Below are positions 1 to 9,200 of a DNA stretch of 12,674 nt, piece by piece. The first letter of the stretch is position 1; every line of letters begins with the position of its first letter. The stretch spans positions 82,994 to 95,667 of the forward strand of contig UZAN01039584.1 in assembly GCA_900618425.1 (NCBI GenBank). The letters run 5' to 3'. Source of the DNA: Echinostoma caproni (Eukaryota > Platyhelminthes > Trematoda > Plagiorchiida > Echinostomatidae). The position numbers were made by a program, and so were the translations under genes. The notes beneath the pieces are model-generated. The model worked only from the letters and a program-made list of their open reading frames with translations, had not been told where the DNA came from and did no database searches.

Positions 1-22
1 TGGTGGTGGTGGTGGTGGTGGT
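1..22. repeat. (TGG)n trinucleotide microsatellite, cut by the window edge
   Basis: Seven perfect TGG units plus one T open the window, so the true array probably extends further left. It is a simple-sequence repeat with no coding context visible. Confidence 0.95.
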
Positions 23-77
23 ACGGCATCGTTTTAAGTGGGACGTGGTCTGCGGGTGGATGAGGCAGTATAACATG

Positions 78-108
78 CAAACAAACAAACAAACAAACAA
101 ACAAACAA
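78..108. repeat. (CAAA)7 tetranucleotide microsatellite
   Basis: Seven perfect CAAA units plus CAA, followed by a CG-containing break. It sits 55 bases after the TGG array. A short CA-rich low-complexity patch follows at about 155-176 and another at 391-400. Confidence 0.95.
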
Positions 109-180
109 CGCGCATAAACGCATCTCTTTGCATATAAATATACGTACAGATATGTACACACACACGCATACACAAAAGGT

Positions 181-540
181 GTTTACTACGTGTCTATGCT
201 TAGTCGAGCACATCTGGGTGGTCCTCCTTCTCTATTTGTGTCACGGGGCATTTGGCGTCTCCGATCGGGGTTGTCTCCGCTTCCGGCATCTCTTGAAAAG
301 ATTTGCTCCATAAGCGCCGCTTGGCAATCTTCAATTCGGGTTTCCCCTATTCCGTTCGTCTTCAGTTTGACTGAATGTGTCGGCGCGTTTACACACACAC
401 TTCGAATCACACAGGACAGTCATGCGCATAGTCATTTGGGGGATATGCTCCACGATGCTACGGCTTTCGAGGAATCTTGGACCAAATGCCTAGCTTCGTG
501 GGCGGGCCTGTCGCAATGACGTCCACAATTCGTTCAGGCG
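181..540. other. GC-rich segment without an identifiable gene
   Basis: By hand count this 360-base stretch is about 52% GC, against 20-45% in most other parts of the window. It carries an ATG-started frame on + (196-519, 107 codons) and a non-ATG frame on - (stop-bounded, 186-410). Neither shows a recognisable domain, signal peptide or repeat, and the two contradict each other. It could be a degraded mobile-element fragment, an exon, or a compositional patch; the sequence does not decide. Confidence 0.35.
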
Positions 541-600
541 GTTGGTTGGTCGGTCGGTTGGCTGGCTGACTGGTTCACTGACTAACCAATAAGTCAGTCA
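541..600. repeat. degenerate GGTT/GGTC/GGCT/GACT tetranucleotide array
   Basis: Diverged four-base units run GTTG, GTCG, GCTG, GACT and then turn into ACTAACC and AGTCAGTCA. The right end is partly complementary to the left, so the array could fold back imperfectly. This suggests an old tetranucleotide repeat in which the repeat orientation changes. Confidence 0.7.
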
Positions 601-1809
601 CGTGATGTCTTACACCTACGCAGATTGCCCCAGCATCCCTTCAATGTCTCATGACAGCGAGCAATGTTCCGATCGGCCTGTGGAGGTGAACTAGGTGTTC
701 TCAGTCGTAGCAAGTAAGAACATTCTAACAACATTCCCGGGCACGTACACCGATGGGAAATGAACCTCATTGTCAGTTTTCTTTGTGTCTGGAACCAAAC
801 TCCTCACGCGCGGATGACTGGATCACAGATACGGAATATTGTTGTACGGGTAACAAATATATCCGGTAGTTTGTTCGTTCGAGAGCTAATAGTTCAGTAA
901 ATGCTTACAACAAGGGACGGATTAAGTCATTGTTGCCTTAAGACTGACTGACAGTTGCACCTGAGTTCTGTCCTAACAAACGTAAGACCCACCCGGACAT
1001 AGCAGTTGATCGTACACCCCAGATTGCTATTTTGTGGAAGTTGATTTGCAACTGGTGTCCTGATAGGTGTGATTGTCATGACCGGCGGCGCAGGGAATGG
1101 TGATCATTCAGTAAATTTCAACATTATTACTAGCAATAATTTGAATAGTACTAATGACGTCAATGACGATCATCGTTTGGATTTTGATCACAAAGTTGCC
1201 GGTTTTTATTCGAATGGTATTCTTCGTTCGACTAAATGGATAGTCACAGGAGAACAACCAAAATCGGCATTTTAAAGCGCGACAGTGACCACAGAATTGA
1301 GAAGTAAAGCTCTGTTAATCTATACTCCCCCTTTGCTTCCTAAGAATTCAACTTGAAAATTGCATCAGTTCCAGTTGGGCGATGCATATACCGTACGAAA
1401 ACACTTTCGTTTTGACAACATATCACTCTAACGTGCGATTTAGTGACTAAATATTTCGATGATTTGCATCAAACTACCAAACGTTTAGCGAAAGTCTACT
1501 TGTCACTTCACTAAGCCAATTCTTGTGCATGATTAAATAATTTCATGTCAATGATCAAATGTCACTGGGTGAAAACCTACTGTGCATATTTGCTTTTCCG
1601 CCTGAACCGGACGCCGGTTAAACATGGTTTCTCAGTTTTACGGGTGCCTCTTTTAAACTGATGATTTGTTTCATTTGCTGACTGATACGGAGGGTATTGA
1701 GTGTGATTAGAACAAAGTAAAATTTTCATTAGTTTTCATCAAGAATATGAAAATAATCGTATAATTAATGGGAATGAGGTTGGGCTCCGTGTTCTTGACA
1801 CTTTTTCAG
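601..1809. other. no supported gene
   Basis: I see no convincing exon or repeat. The longest open stretch is ATG 1078 to TAA 1273-1275 on +, 65 codons, rich in Asn and Asp, with no recognisable domain. That length is expected by chance. An 8-bp TGACGTCA palindrome lies inside it. Confidence 0.6.
1155..1162. promoter_or_regulatory. perfect CRE palindrome TGACGTCA
   Basis: TGACGTCA is the full consensus bound by CREB/ATF bZIP factors in animals (established knowledge). It is immediately followed by another TGACG half-site-like string. No promoter is recognised next to it, and an 8-mer can occur by chance in 12.7 kb, so function is only a possibility. Confidence 0.2.
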
Positions 1810-1832
1810 TGGACGCCTTTGTCACTGAAAGG
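1810..1832 (+). other. candidate 23-nt micro-exon
   Basis: A strong acceptor-like tract (CTTTTTCAG, ending at 1809) is followed after 23 nt by a strong donor-like AGG|GTAAGG starting at 1833. Both sites are close to metazoan consensus. Exons this short are known from flatworm micro-exon genes. No partner exon was found, so it may be a chance pair. Confidence 0.15.
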
Positions 1833-2209
1833 GTAAGGAAAAGCGGAGCAGTAGGTCGTCTCGAAATTACAGTTTAGTGGCGAAGGGATCCAAATTAACA
1901 GTTTACCACGAAAACAAACTACATGAGACGAACTGTACACTTGTTCAGCCCCTTGATGTATCCTGAAAACGGTACGGGACCTTCAAGTCCCCGAGAGACT
2001 AAGAACGTATCAATTCAAATAACAGGTCAATAGACTACACACAGGACTATATTACGCATAACCACGCACAATAATTCACATCAAAAGTTTGAAAAATAAT
2101 CACGAGTGGTTGTTTTCTCTCATCCCAGTGCTCTACTTCGGAGTCATTTTACGGATCAGATGCAACATGAACTATAGAATGCGGTATTTTGATCAGGCTT
2201 CCATTACAG

Positions 2210-2412
2210 TCAGTCACGTATTTAATCAATCAGACATGTTATACACCACGGAGATGTCAGCGTTGTTCGATGTATACGGAATGTCTCGTTGTGAGTGTTT
2301 CATAACATGGTTACACAAACTCTCGATCAATAAATCGATGGTGACCGAAGAAAGCACGGCTGCATTTCAGAAAGACAAGGAAGAACATATTCTCCGAAGG
2401 GAGAAGGCTTAG
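2210..2412 (+). CDS. possible last two exons of a cysteine-rich protein
   Basis: Exon one is 2210-2290, 81 nt in phase 0, entered by acceptor CTTCCATTACAG and left by donor GTT|GTGAGT. The intron would be 2291-2370 (80 nt), ending TGCATTTCAG, and the last exon is 2371-2412, ending in TAG. The first exon would carry four cysteines spaced C-x5-C-x2-C-x5-C; the last is short and charged and ends REKA. No 5' exon or initiator was found. A competing explanation is the unspliced frame from a stop near 2055 to 2412, which is open for about 118 codons with a hydrophobic stretch. The two readings use different frames in the first part. No family is recognised. Confidence 0.17.
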
Positions 2413-4161
2413 TTGTAGGTTGAGATGTGATTGTGCTTACTAAGAGAGATGAAGGTAAACTCCCAAGTCTATTTCCAAGAGAAGTGAATCGTTTATCTCG
2501 AACGAAAATAGGCAAACCTCCTCTAATTAGAATTATGAGCCCTTAGAGCTATATAAAAATACACTGTTGCAAGCCCTTGTGTGATTGAATATGAATCAGC
2601 TAGGGGAACTTCGAACGGGTAGAAGATGTAAAATCTCAGAGACAGATGGGAGTGATTCTGACCGGAGCATAGCTGTCGGCCGATGAAATGTGGTTAGTGA
2701 CGGTAAGATTTGAATATTGAATCTGAAAACTGAACCAACGTTAATGAGAGTGGAAAAATGTACTCACATATGTCAGGTCCTTTTGAGAAGCTAAAGAACA
2801 TTACTGATCACGAATGAATTCGGCCTGCATTTATTCAAACATTTCTATCACGATACACGAAAAATTGTTTACAGATCAGTGTTATCAAAACTTTGAGTTG
2901 TTCTTATTCACGGGCTGTTCAGTGAGAGCGCTTGTAACTAAAAAAGATGACCGTTCACCCACGTAAGCTAAATATCTTTCAAGGCATCAGTCAGAAATCT
3001 ATATTTTTTCATAACTTATTACATTTTGTTATTATAATGGTGGTGAATGTAACGAAATTGTTACGGGAAATAAGTTCCAATTTACGGTGTTCAGAGCAAC
3101 TGCGATTTTATTTTAACTTTTATTATGGTTACTAAAATTAATAATTGTCCGCATATTCGTTTGCTGTCTTAATTTTTAAATGTTAAGTTCCACGTGGGCG
3201 CGGTGAAGTGACACGTAGAATTTTATTAGAGCCATTCTCTCGTTATTTTATCCGTTGCACGTTCATGCTCTGATTCCATAGCACATATTATTCTCGTATA
3301 TTTTTGCACCGCTGTTTTATTCTCATATTTAGGAGATGCAAAATGAGTGACTGTGGAAATTAAAAAAACACTAAGGAATTTCCTGTATAAGTAGCCAGCT
3401 AACTCTTTGCCTACTGACAGACAGAAAGCAGAACATTCAACCAAAGCTGCCAGATGACAGAGAATGACAATGCTACAGACCGAATTCCGATTCTTAAGTT
3501 AAAGGAACTGGTAAAACTGATCTGTCACAGATCACGTTTCTTATCCGCGGGGATGCTTGACGGATTTTGGTTTTCCCCTTTTCCAGAATTTGCTTCCTGC
3601 CTCTGTTACTTACAACAGATGAGCACGAGTGGGAGTGGACGGCATGGATTGCATGTAATTGATCATTCTTTAGAGTGGCGGATAAAACAACAATGTTTGT
3701 AACACATACCACAAAGGCGTACTCACTGATTTCACTATCGTTCAGCGATTGTGATATGTAGACATAGCGAAAGGAAGCACCACGATTGTCTGCACACGAC
3801 AACAGAGGTTCCGATTAATTTGTCTCTTTTTTCATCTGAAAACCGAAGGTCGATAAATGTCATTAGTCATAAATTTTGAAGGATATTCAGGGTTCTGCTC
3901 ACAATCAGAGGTATATTCTTAAATGTTTTTATTAATATACTGTCACTGTTTGTGGTCATCTCCTTGACCGAAATACACGAGAACAGTTCGAGAGAAAGTA
4001 TTGAATAAATGAGTACAGTAGAGGCGAAAAATAAATAATACTCACAGTTCTTGCATATATGCCTGTTCCATAGATTTTGTTGTCCGAGTTTTGTTATGCA
4101 TATTTCTGGTTCTTTGCCTAAGTTAGGCTGGTCATTTATTATATTTGCGGTTTCCGTTGGA
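2413..4161. other. no supported gene; isolated TATA-like and E-box-like strings
   Basis: A TATATAAAA string at about 2550-2558 and a CCACGTGG palindrome at about 3190 are the only regulatory-looking sites, and neither has a gene placed properly beside it. Frames of 62-102 codons occur on both strands (2947-3135 +, 3454-3702 +, 3494-3802 -), overlap one another and show no domain. I treat the stretch as intergenic or intronic. Confidence 0.55.
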
Positions 4162-4201
4162 AAATTTGAAACAACCGGCCGATTTGGGTTGTTTCAGATT
4201 T
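4162..4201. other. 15-bp hairpin with 10-nt loop
   Basis: The left arm 4162-4176 (AAATTTGAAACAACC) pairs with 4187-4201 (GGTTGTTTCAGATTT) over 15 positions. The only irregularity is one T-G pair, a wobble in + strand RNA. The inner ten pairs are perfect and the loop is 4177-4186. No terminal duplication or gene boundary is visible. Confidence 0.6.
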
Positions 4202-5442
4202 AACCATGTATAGAAAAATTCAGAGTCATCTTCCCACACACCTATCTTGATAATACTGAACATACCGTTTTTTAATAGAGAATCTTCTAGGTTTTATTTC
4301 CCCCCTCCCCGGGAAGAAAAGCATAAATTAAATTTTTTATCCAGACGGTGAATGTTTATTGTGCCCAAAAATCAGACGACCCGCGGAGTTTATCTATCAG
4401 GTAAAGCCAACTAGAACTCGAGTAGACTCCAGTTTGATTGAGTGATTTCTGCTCTTTTTTACTATGGCAGAAGCGAGAGGGGAATGGGCAGCAATATTGT
4501 ACCAAATCAATAATTAGTTATCACGGTTTTCGTTTGAATGCGTACGCATTAAACACCCACATTTCCTGGGTACCCCTACGTGCCACCTTTGCGGCTGATT
4601 ACTCGCACTGATAACGGTGGATTGATTGTCTGCCATTTCGTAATCAGGTACAGAAACGTTTCACATTTGATAAATCTAGAGGAACTGGCTGCACGGGAAC
4701 CAAAAATGTGACAAATCCAATCCGTATGTACTGTGACAAATTCTATAACGAATCTTGATAAATTCATCCAAAAAATTGTATTCTCTCCTCATGCATCCAA
4801 ATTCATCTCTGTTTAGACAATGCATAGGCAGAAACGACGGAAAGTGAAAACATGTTCCTCATTGAATTGCATTCATACGGTGACCAATCAGCTTGTAGTC
4901 TGTCCGCGGATTACCTGTTTAGCAGCACCTTGTGTACGGTCACGAAATATGGAACAGATGAACACATGACACTTTTACCGAGATTCTGGTTCTACCTGAA
5001 ATATGAAATGATACGTCAGATAAGCGACCCTTTCCTGATTTGGTAAAGGCGGATTTGAAATCAAATTCCATCGGAATTTTATTGTATAGCCTATTACGCG
5101 TGTTATTCAAGAGACGAGGAGTTATCGGATGCAGCACCGAAACTAAATTGCAGAGGTTTCAACCGAATCACTTCTACATTGATCACGTATTCTGTGATTC
5201 ACCCGAGCAACACGAGTATATCAATTTATGAAAATACTACTAATTTGAACTGTTGAATAATGTTATTTCGCTGCAGCTAATGCAATGTTACAACTGTGAT
5301 CAATTGCAGCAGGCAAAACGAATGGCTCAGACCAGTGAGACATTGAATGACCGAAAAAACCAAGTTTTTACAAGTCTATAAGTGTCACTCGTTGCGTGCT
5401 TTGTTCCATTTAAGCAAGGCTTGATAAGCAACTACAGTGAGT
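4202..5442. other. no supported gene
   Basis: Only frames of 62-65 codons occur here, on both strands and mutually overlapping around 4852-5231. No recognisable domain, strong splice chain or repeat was seen. Confidence 0.55.

Positions 5443-5536
<94 letters not shown>
5443..5536. repeat. compound microsatellite (CAA)20-T-(TAC)10
   Basis: Twenty uninterrupted CAA units (5444-5503) are followed by one T and ten TAC units plus TA (5505-5536). A degenerate continuation (TAATATTAACACC...) follows to about 5560. The perfect repetition implies a young, probably length-variable locus. Read in reverse it gives a poly-Cys/poly-Ser frame, which is an artefact of the repeat. Confidence 0.97.
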
Positions 5537-6662
5537 AAACTAATATTAACACCAATAACACCGCTGGTAATGAAGGTAAATACGACGGTCATTTCGAATG
5601 GTTACCCTAGTGTGAATAGGATTCTTATTGTTTGTTTTATCTGATCTATCCCGGCGATGAAACAAATTAATGATTACTAAAATTAGCAATCAGACAGATT
5701 TCCATTTTTCGCGACCACTGGGGTAGTTTAGTAAAAAAATATAACAGATCATCGATCGTTTTGGGGTGAAATTCAGTGGGAAATATCCCAGAACCGAATC
5801 ATCTGCTGTAGTACCGTTTTTATACTCGCCTAATGATTCGACTTGAACTTAGTTCAATTTGGATTTTCCTGGGTGAAACAAAATATTATTCCCATATTTA
5901 ATTACCAACTGGTGTAAAAAAAACAACTTGCTCCACAGAGAGCCACACAAAATCTGCATTTTTCGTTTTTCCTGACTATGATTTTGGCCTAATTCTCTTG
6001 TGGAATATTGTGCTTTTAATTTAAAATTTCATTTATTTGCATCATTTTGTAGATATAAACTAGTATGAAAAATATTCTGGGGCAATCTACATCCCAATAG
6101 TTTTTGCGAAAAAAATATTAGCAATTAGCCATCAGAGTGGTAGAAACGGCTCGAGTGATCAGCATTATGTTTATAACTCTCATAGCTAGTTTATACCGAT
6201 GCGCTTTGGTAAAAATAATGAAATATTTGATTATTATATTTATAAACACCAGACGAGCGTCACCATAATCAGGAATGTGAGATGTGAGATTATTGCTTCT
6301 CGCCTATTGCTGTGAGATTCTCAATAGAGGAGCCTAACGCGACCCGCTTTTCTAAGTTCTTTCGTTCGGTGTGTAATGCCTTAACTCCCAGCTCCTAATC
6401 TGTATGTCATTTGGCTTCCTTCTATTTCGACCTGCTTCGGGCGACAGTGCACACCGAAGAGTTGTCAGTCAACAAGCTTTATTGAGGAAACTTACGTAAC
6501 ACGATGTAGCTGTGATCGTTGCTGTATGTTCTTAAGTATGTGTGTGTGTTATCATCAACTCATCTCGTACCTCGATATCGTCTTCAAAACAGACACTTTG
6601 TGAGGTAAGTAGAATTAGCATTTTTGAAATCGTGTCCTTTTCTGAATGAATAATGTATATAG
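5537..6662. other. AT-rich gene-free stretch
   Basis: GC falls to about 20% at 6001-6060, with many A/T runs and stops in every frame. No exon, hairpin or repeat unit is evident. A (TG)5 run lies at about 6539-6549. Near the right end there is a strong donor-like GAG|GTAAGT (intron start 6605), which could belong to the candidate gene that follows. Confidence 0.55.
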
Positions 6663-6683
6663 GTCTACTTGAGTCCTATTCAT

Positions 6684-7142
6684 ATGTCAAACGATAAAGT
6701 GATTACCGTATTGAGGACTGCATCGCTGCAACTCATCTACCTCTTATTTGGACCAAGTTGGGGTTATCCATTGAATTGGTCAGGTAAAGAAGTAGCAATT
6801 TATTACTGTGAACTGTTCTCGAGCTGGAATTCGGTAAATTCCGGTAAACTATTCCTACACTCTTGGATTTTTCATTTGAGTATTTCATCAGCTCCATTTT
6901 CACCCTTTTAGCAAGCGAATCACTGTTATCCGCGAATGAATTTCTTCCCAGACAGAACTGTCACAGGGTAAACCGATGCAGTGACACCTCTTGTGAGTAC
7001 AACCCACCAGGGTCAGTATTCTGGCAGAGCGAAACAACCTTCCAGTGACCAAATTGCTCTGCCGTATGAATTCCTTCAACTCGAGTCTTCCCGTGTTGAA
7101 TGGTATTCTCGGACTGAGACAATATCATTCACAGTTGTCTGA
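6684..7142 (+). CDS. candidate three-exon small protein, unknown function
   Basis: Assembled exons are 6684-6783, 6912-6967 and 7017-7142, 282 nt in all, giving 93 residues and a TGA. Donors are CAG|GTAAAG and AGG|GTAAAC; acceptors are CACCCTTTTAG and GGGTCAG; introns are 128 and 49 nt. An in-frame alternative acceptor ends at 7010. The N-terminal part has a hydrophobic run (about residues 15-23, LQLIYLLFG) that could be a signal or anchor segment. An acceptor at 6662 and a donor after 6604 would add a further 5' exon in phase, so the ATG may not be the start. No domain is recognised and no poly(A) signal follows closely. Another frame across the third exon (7045-7248) is also open, which weakens the case. 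Confidence 0.2.
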
Positions 7143-7290
7143 TTCGTTCATCTGGCTCAGGGGAGTGCGATACTTGCGCTGGCTGTCGAGTGAGACTGGT
7201 CTCGGAAATACCTCACCCGATATTTTAATGGTTGTTGACATGGTGTAAATAGTTAGAGTGATACTGATTTGAGGAGAAGTCAGGTAAACG

Positions 7291-7541
7291 ATGTTGGGTC
7301 AGGATAATGCAGCCTTCCGGTGTTTCGAACCGTTTCGATTTAGGAAACCTCACGGTGAATGTCATACTGCATGGGAAATTCGTTGCAGAGTTAGCTATTT
7401 TTCGGACTCCGTTCCAGGTAAACCGACACCATCACTGGTGTAATTACTGTAGAGCAAAACGGTGCTAGCCTCAGACTATCATAATTTTCAGTTACCCGTT
7501 TAGCTTTCACTGTGTTGCCCTTAAATTGGTCACCCGTGTGA
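7291..7541 (+). CDS. candidate two-exon reading frame, faintly immunoglobulin-like end
   Basis: ATG 7291 leads to 7417, where CCAG|GTAAACC is a good donor. The intron 7418-7491 is 74 nt and ends in AATTTTCAG; the frame resumes in phase at 7492 and stops at TGA 7539-7541, giving 58 codons. The C-terminal half reads IRCRVS followed about ten residues later by LAFTVL. This faintly resembles the last two strands of an Ig-type domain, but the required upstream half is absent. The stop lies within the 5' arm of a hairpin. It may equally be an internal pair of exons or a chance assembly. Confidence 0.17.
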
Positions 7542-7578
7542 TATATTGCTACAGTCTAGTATAGCAAATTATATCACA
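7537..7578. other. 15-bp hairpin with 2-nt bulge, at a candidate stop codon
   Basis: The left arm 7537-7551 (TGTGATATATTGCTA) pairs with 7562-7578. All 15 pairs are Watson-Crick, with one two-base bulge (7568-7569) and a 10-nt loop (7552-7561). It begins at the TGA of the candidate frame that ends at 7541, and a second acceptor-like ATTTTCAG follows at 7594-7601. Confidence 0.6.
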
Positions 7579-7827
7579 GCTAAGCTTAATACAATTTTCA
7601 GATTAAATGGTCTGCGAGATATCTCACTGTCTGAATCTGTGCGGTTTTCTCCTACTGCACGGGTATAGATACGTGGAACAGCAATGCTTAGTCCGGAAAA
7701 TCACGCGTAGCCCTAGGCCTTATGTATGGGACTCTTTAATAGCGTAACTAAAAAAGCAAGACTGCTCTGCATAGCGATGTAGACTACCCTCACGGTTTCC
7801 TAAAAGAGTTGGTGTTTACCCGTATTC

Positions 7828-8256
7828 ATGTGCGCACACATGCTTCCCGTTTGTCATCCATCCATCATCCGAAATTCGGACATTAAATGGTTCCTCAGCG
7901 CAACCAGAACGGAATGCGTGGGAGTACCGAGACGGGCCGATGAACGAACAAGGTCCGAGCTGTTGGCCAGATCTCTGACTGACGGATTTGATAAACGCCA
8001 GTCAAAAGTCACGTGTCATAGTTATTGGTGGACGGGGACAGAATCTGTATATGAGGGACCGGTCTCATCCCAGCAGAGTTGTAAGAATGTGTGCAAACTA
8101 TCAAAGTCACCGCATACATAAACTTGCTTTCTCCCAGCCTCCAGTGTTTCCAACCTCACACATCGAATTAGGGTTGCACTCGATCGTGGGGCATTCCAAA
8201 GCAAATTTGGGTGCATACAACAAATCTATTTGTCAGCCCGCAACTTCCACGCATAG
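7828..8256 (+). CDS. candidate two-exon protein of 123 residues, unknown function
   Basis: Exon one runs from ATG 7828 to 8080 and exon two from 8138 to TAG 8254-8256, 372 nt in total. The intron 8081-8137 is 57 nt, with a good donor (GTT|GTAAGA) and a strong pyrimidine-rich acceptor (GCTTTCTCCCAG). The product would be basic, with a charged middle (for example RRADERTRSELL), a Ser-rich junction and an Arg-rich C-terminal part; no domain or signal peptide is recognised. GC here is visibly higher than in the flanks, which fits coding sequence. The same junction is also phase-consistent in a second frame (ATG 8051, stop 8411-8413, 101 residues). The ATG context (TTCATGT) is weak, so an upstream exon is possible. 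Confidence 0.28.
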
Positions 8257-9111
8257 CGAGGAGAACAGTTTATCAAATCGATTAAAAACATACGTGACCC
8301 CAATTCCTCTTTGGATGTATGTATGCACTAGTGTTCGACTCTTAGTCTGTTGCTTTTTTGAACCTGCAATTAAGCCAAACAATTCGGTTGAATCGATTCT
8401 ACAAATTGCCTAGTAAATAGCTTTTCGTAGACCGTTGGAAGGCACATACCTTAGCAAAGTGAACTTTTTCCAAACTATAATGGAAACTAAAACGCCCAAA
8501 CAAGATGCGTGCACGTTTATTTACTTTGGCGCAGTTGGCAAAACATCTACTGTACAAGGACTGATTCGTTACCTGAATTGGTGAAATGACTTGTAACTGT
8601 TCTTAGGTTGTCAATGGAAGCGGTAATCCCATTTCACACTTTTCGAACCAGTTCCATCGACTCTCCTTGCCTAACGACTGTCTCTCGAAACGGTGAAACA
8701 AATATTTTAAGGCAACAGTGGCTTACCTACTGTGTTATGCCCCCAAGTTATGCAGCAACACCGGTTGATATGAGAGTAGACTGTTACCTCATGATCATCA
8801 TAAACCTTACTGGTAGTGGAATAGTTAATTATTAGGCAAAGAAATCATTTGTTTTACTAATTTGGACTGACCATGCTTGCAATTTGATCTTCAAGCGAAA
8901 GTTCATTCCATAAACCTTCCACTGGGAACGCACGTGGCTTGAGCTTCGCACTAGGCAATGAACTGGCTCTGAAAGAGTTGTCTATCCAAAAATCACCCGG
9001 TGTTGCAAACAAGGCTATTGCGAAGAAAATACACTACCTGGGTACAAGTATGTGAATGAACAGGCAAAAGATTACCGGTTACGCATGCCTGACTAGTGGC
9101 AAGGACTATGA
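8257..9111. other. no firm gene; scattered weak similarity to a translational GTPase
   Basis: Short open stretches at 8480-8584, 8589-8834 and 9056-9133 carry loosely GTPase-like strings in the order expected for the eEF1A/HBS1/eRF3 family, but in different frames and interrupted by stops. The resemblance is weak and may be chance. Nothing else of note was seen here. Confidence 0.3.
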
Positions 9112-9169
9112 AACCGGTCGTGTCCTTCCAGGGAAATTTTGTGTAGTCAGTCGTGTACTACTTATTATG

Positions 9170-9196
<27 letters not shown>
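9170..9196. repeat. (TA)13 dinucleotide repeat
   Basis: Thirteen perfect TA units, preceded by ATG-A and followed by CAGACATCGACCGG. The tract directly abuts the tRNA-like B-box segment and may be the simple-repeat tail of a short retroelement on the minus strand. Confidence 0.93.

Positions 9197-9200
<4 letters not shown>

Noticed and set aside
186..410. Minus-strand frame of 74 codons
   Set aside because: It begins at a GTG just after a stop, has no splice acceptor, and overlaps a longer + frame; neither has a recognisable domain.
2089..2412. Unspliced + frame of 107 codons with a hydrophobic segment
   Set aside because: It starts at a TTG and is unremarkable in length for this composition. 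Part of it is contradicted by the candidate cysteine-rich exon in another frame. Kept only as an alternative.
3494..3802. Minus-strand frame of 102 codons
   Set aside because: It overlaps a + frame of 82 codons, shows no domain or convincing splice context, and its length is within what chance allows.
5410..5592. Minus-strand frame with long Ser and Cys runs
   Set aside because: It is only the reverse reading of the (CAA)20-(TAC)10 microsatellite, with no start context or conserved flank.
6786..6911. Translation with a Y-Y-C string suggesting an immunoglobulin variable domain
   Set aside because: No matching Trp, disulfide partner or recombination signal at proper spacing; it lies in a proposed intron.
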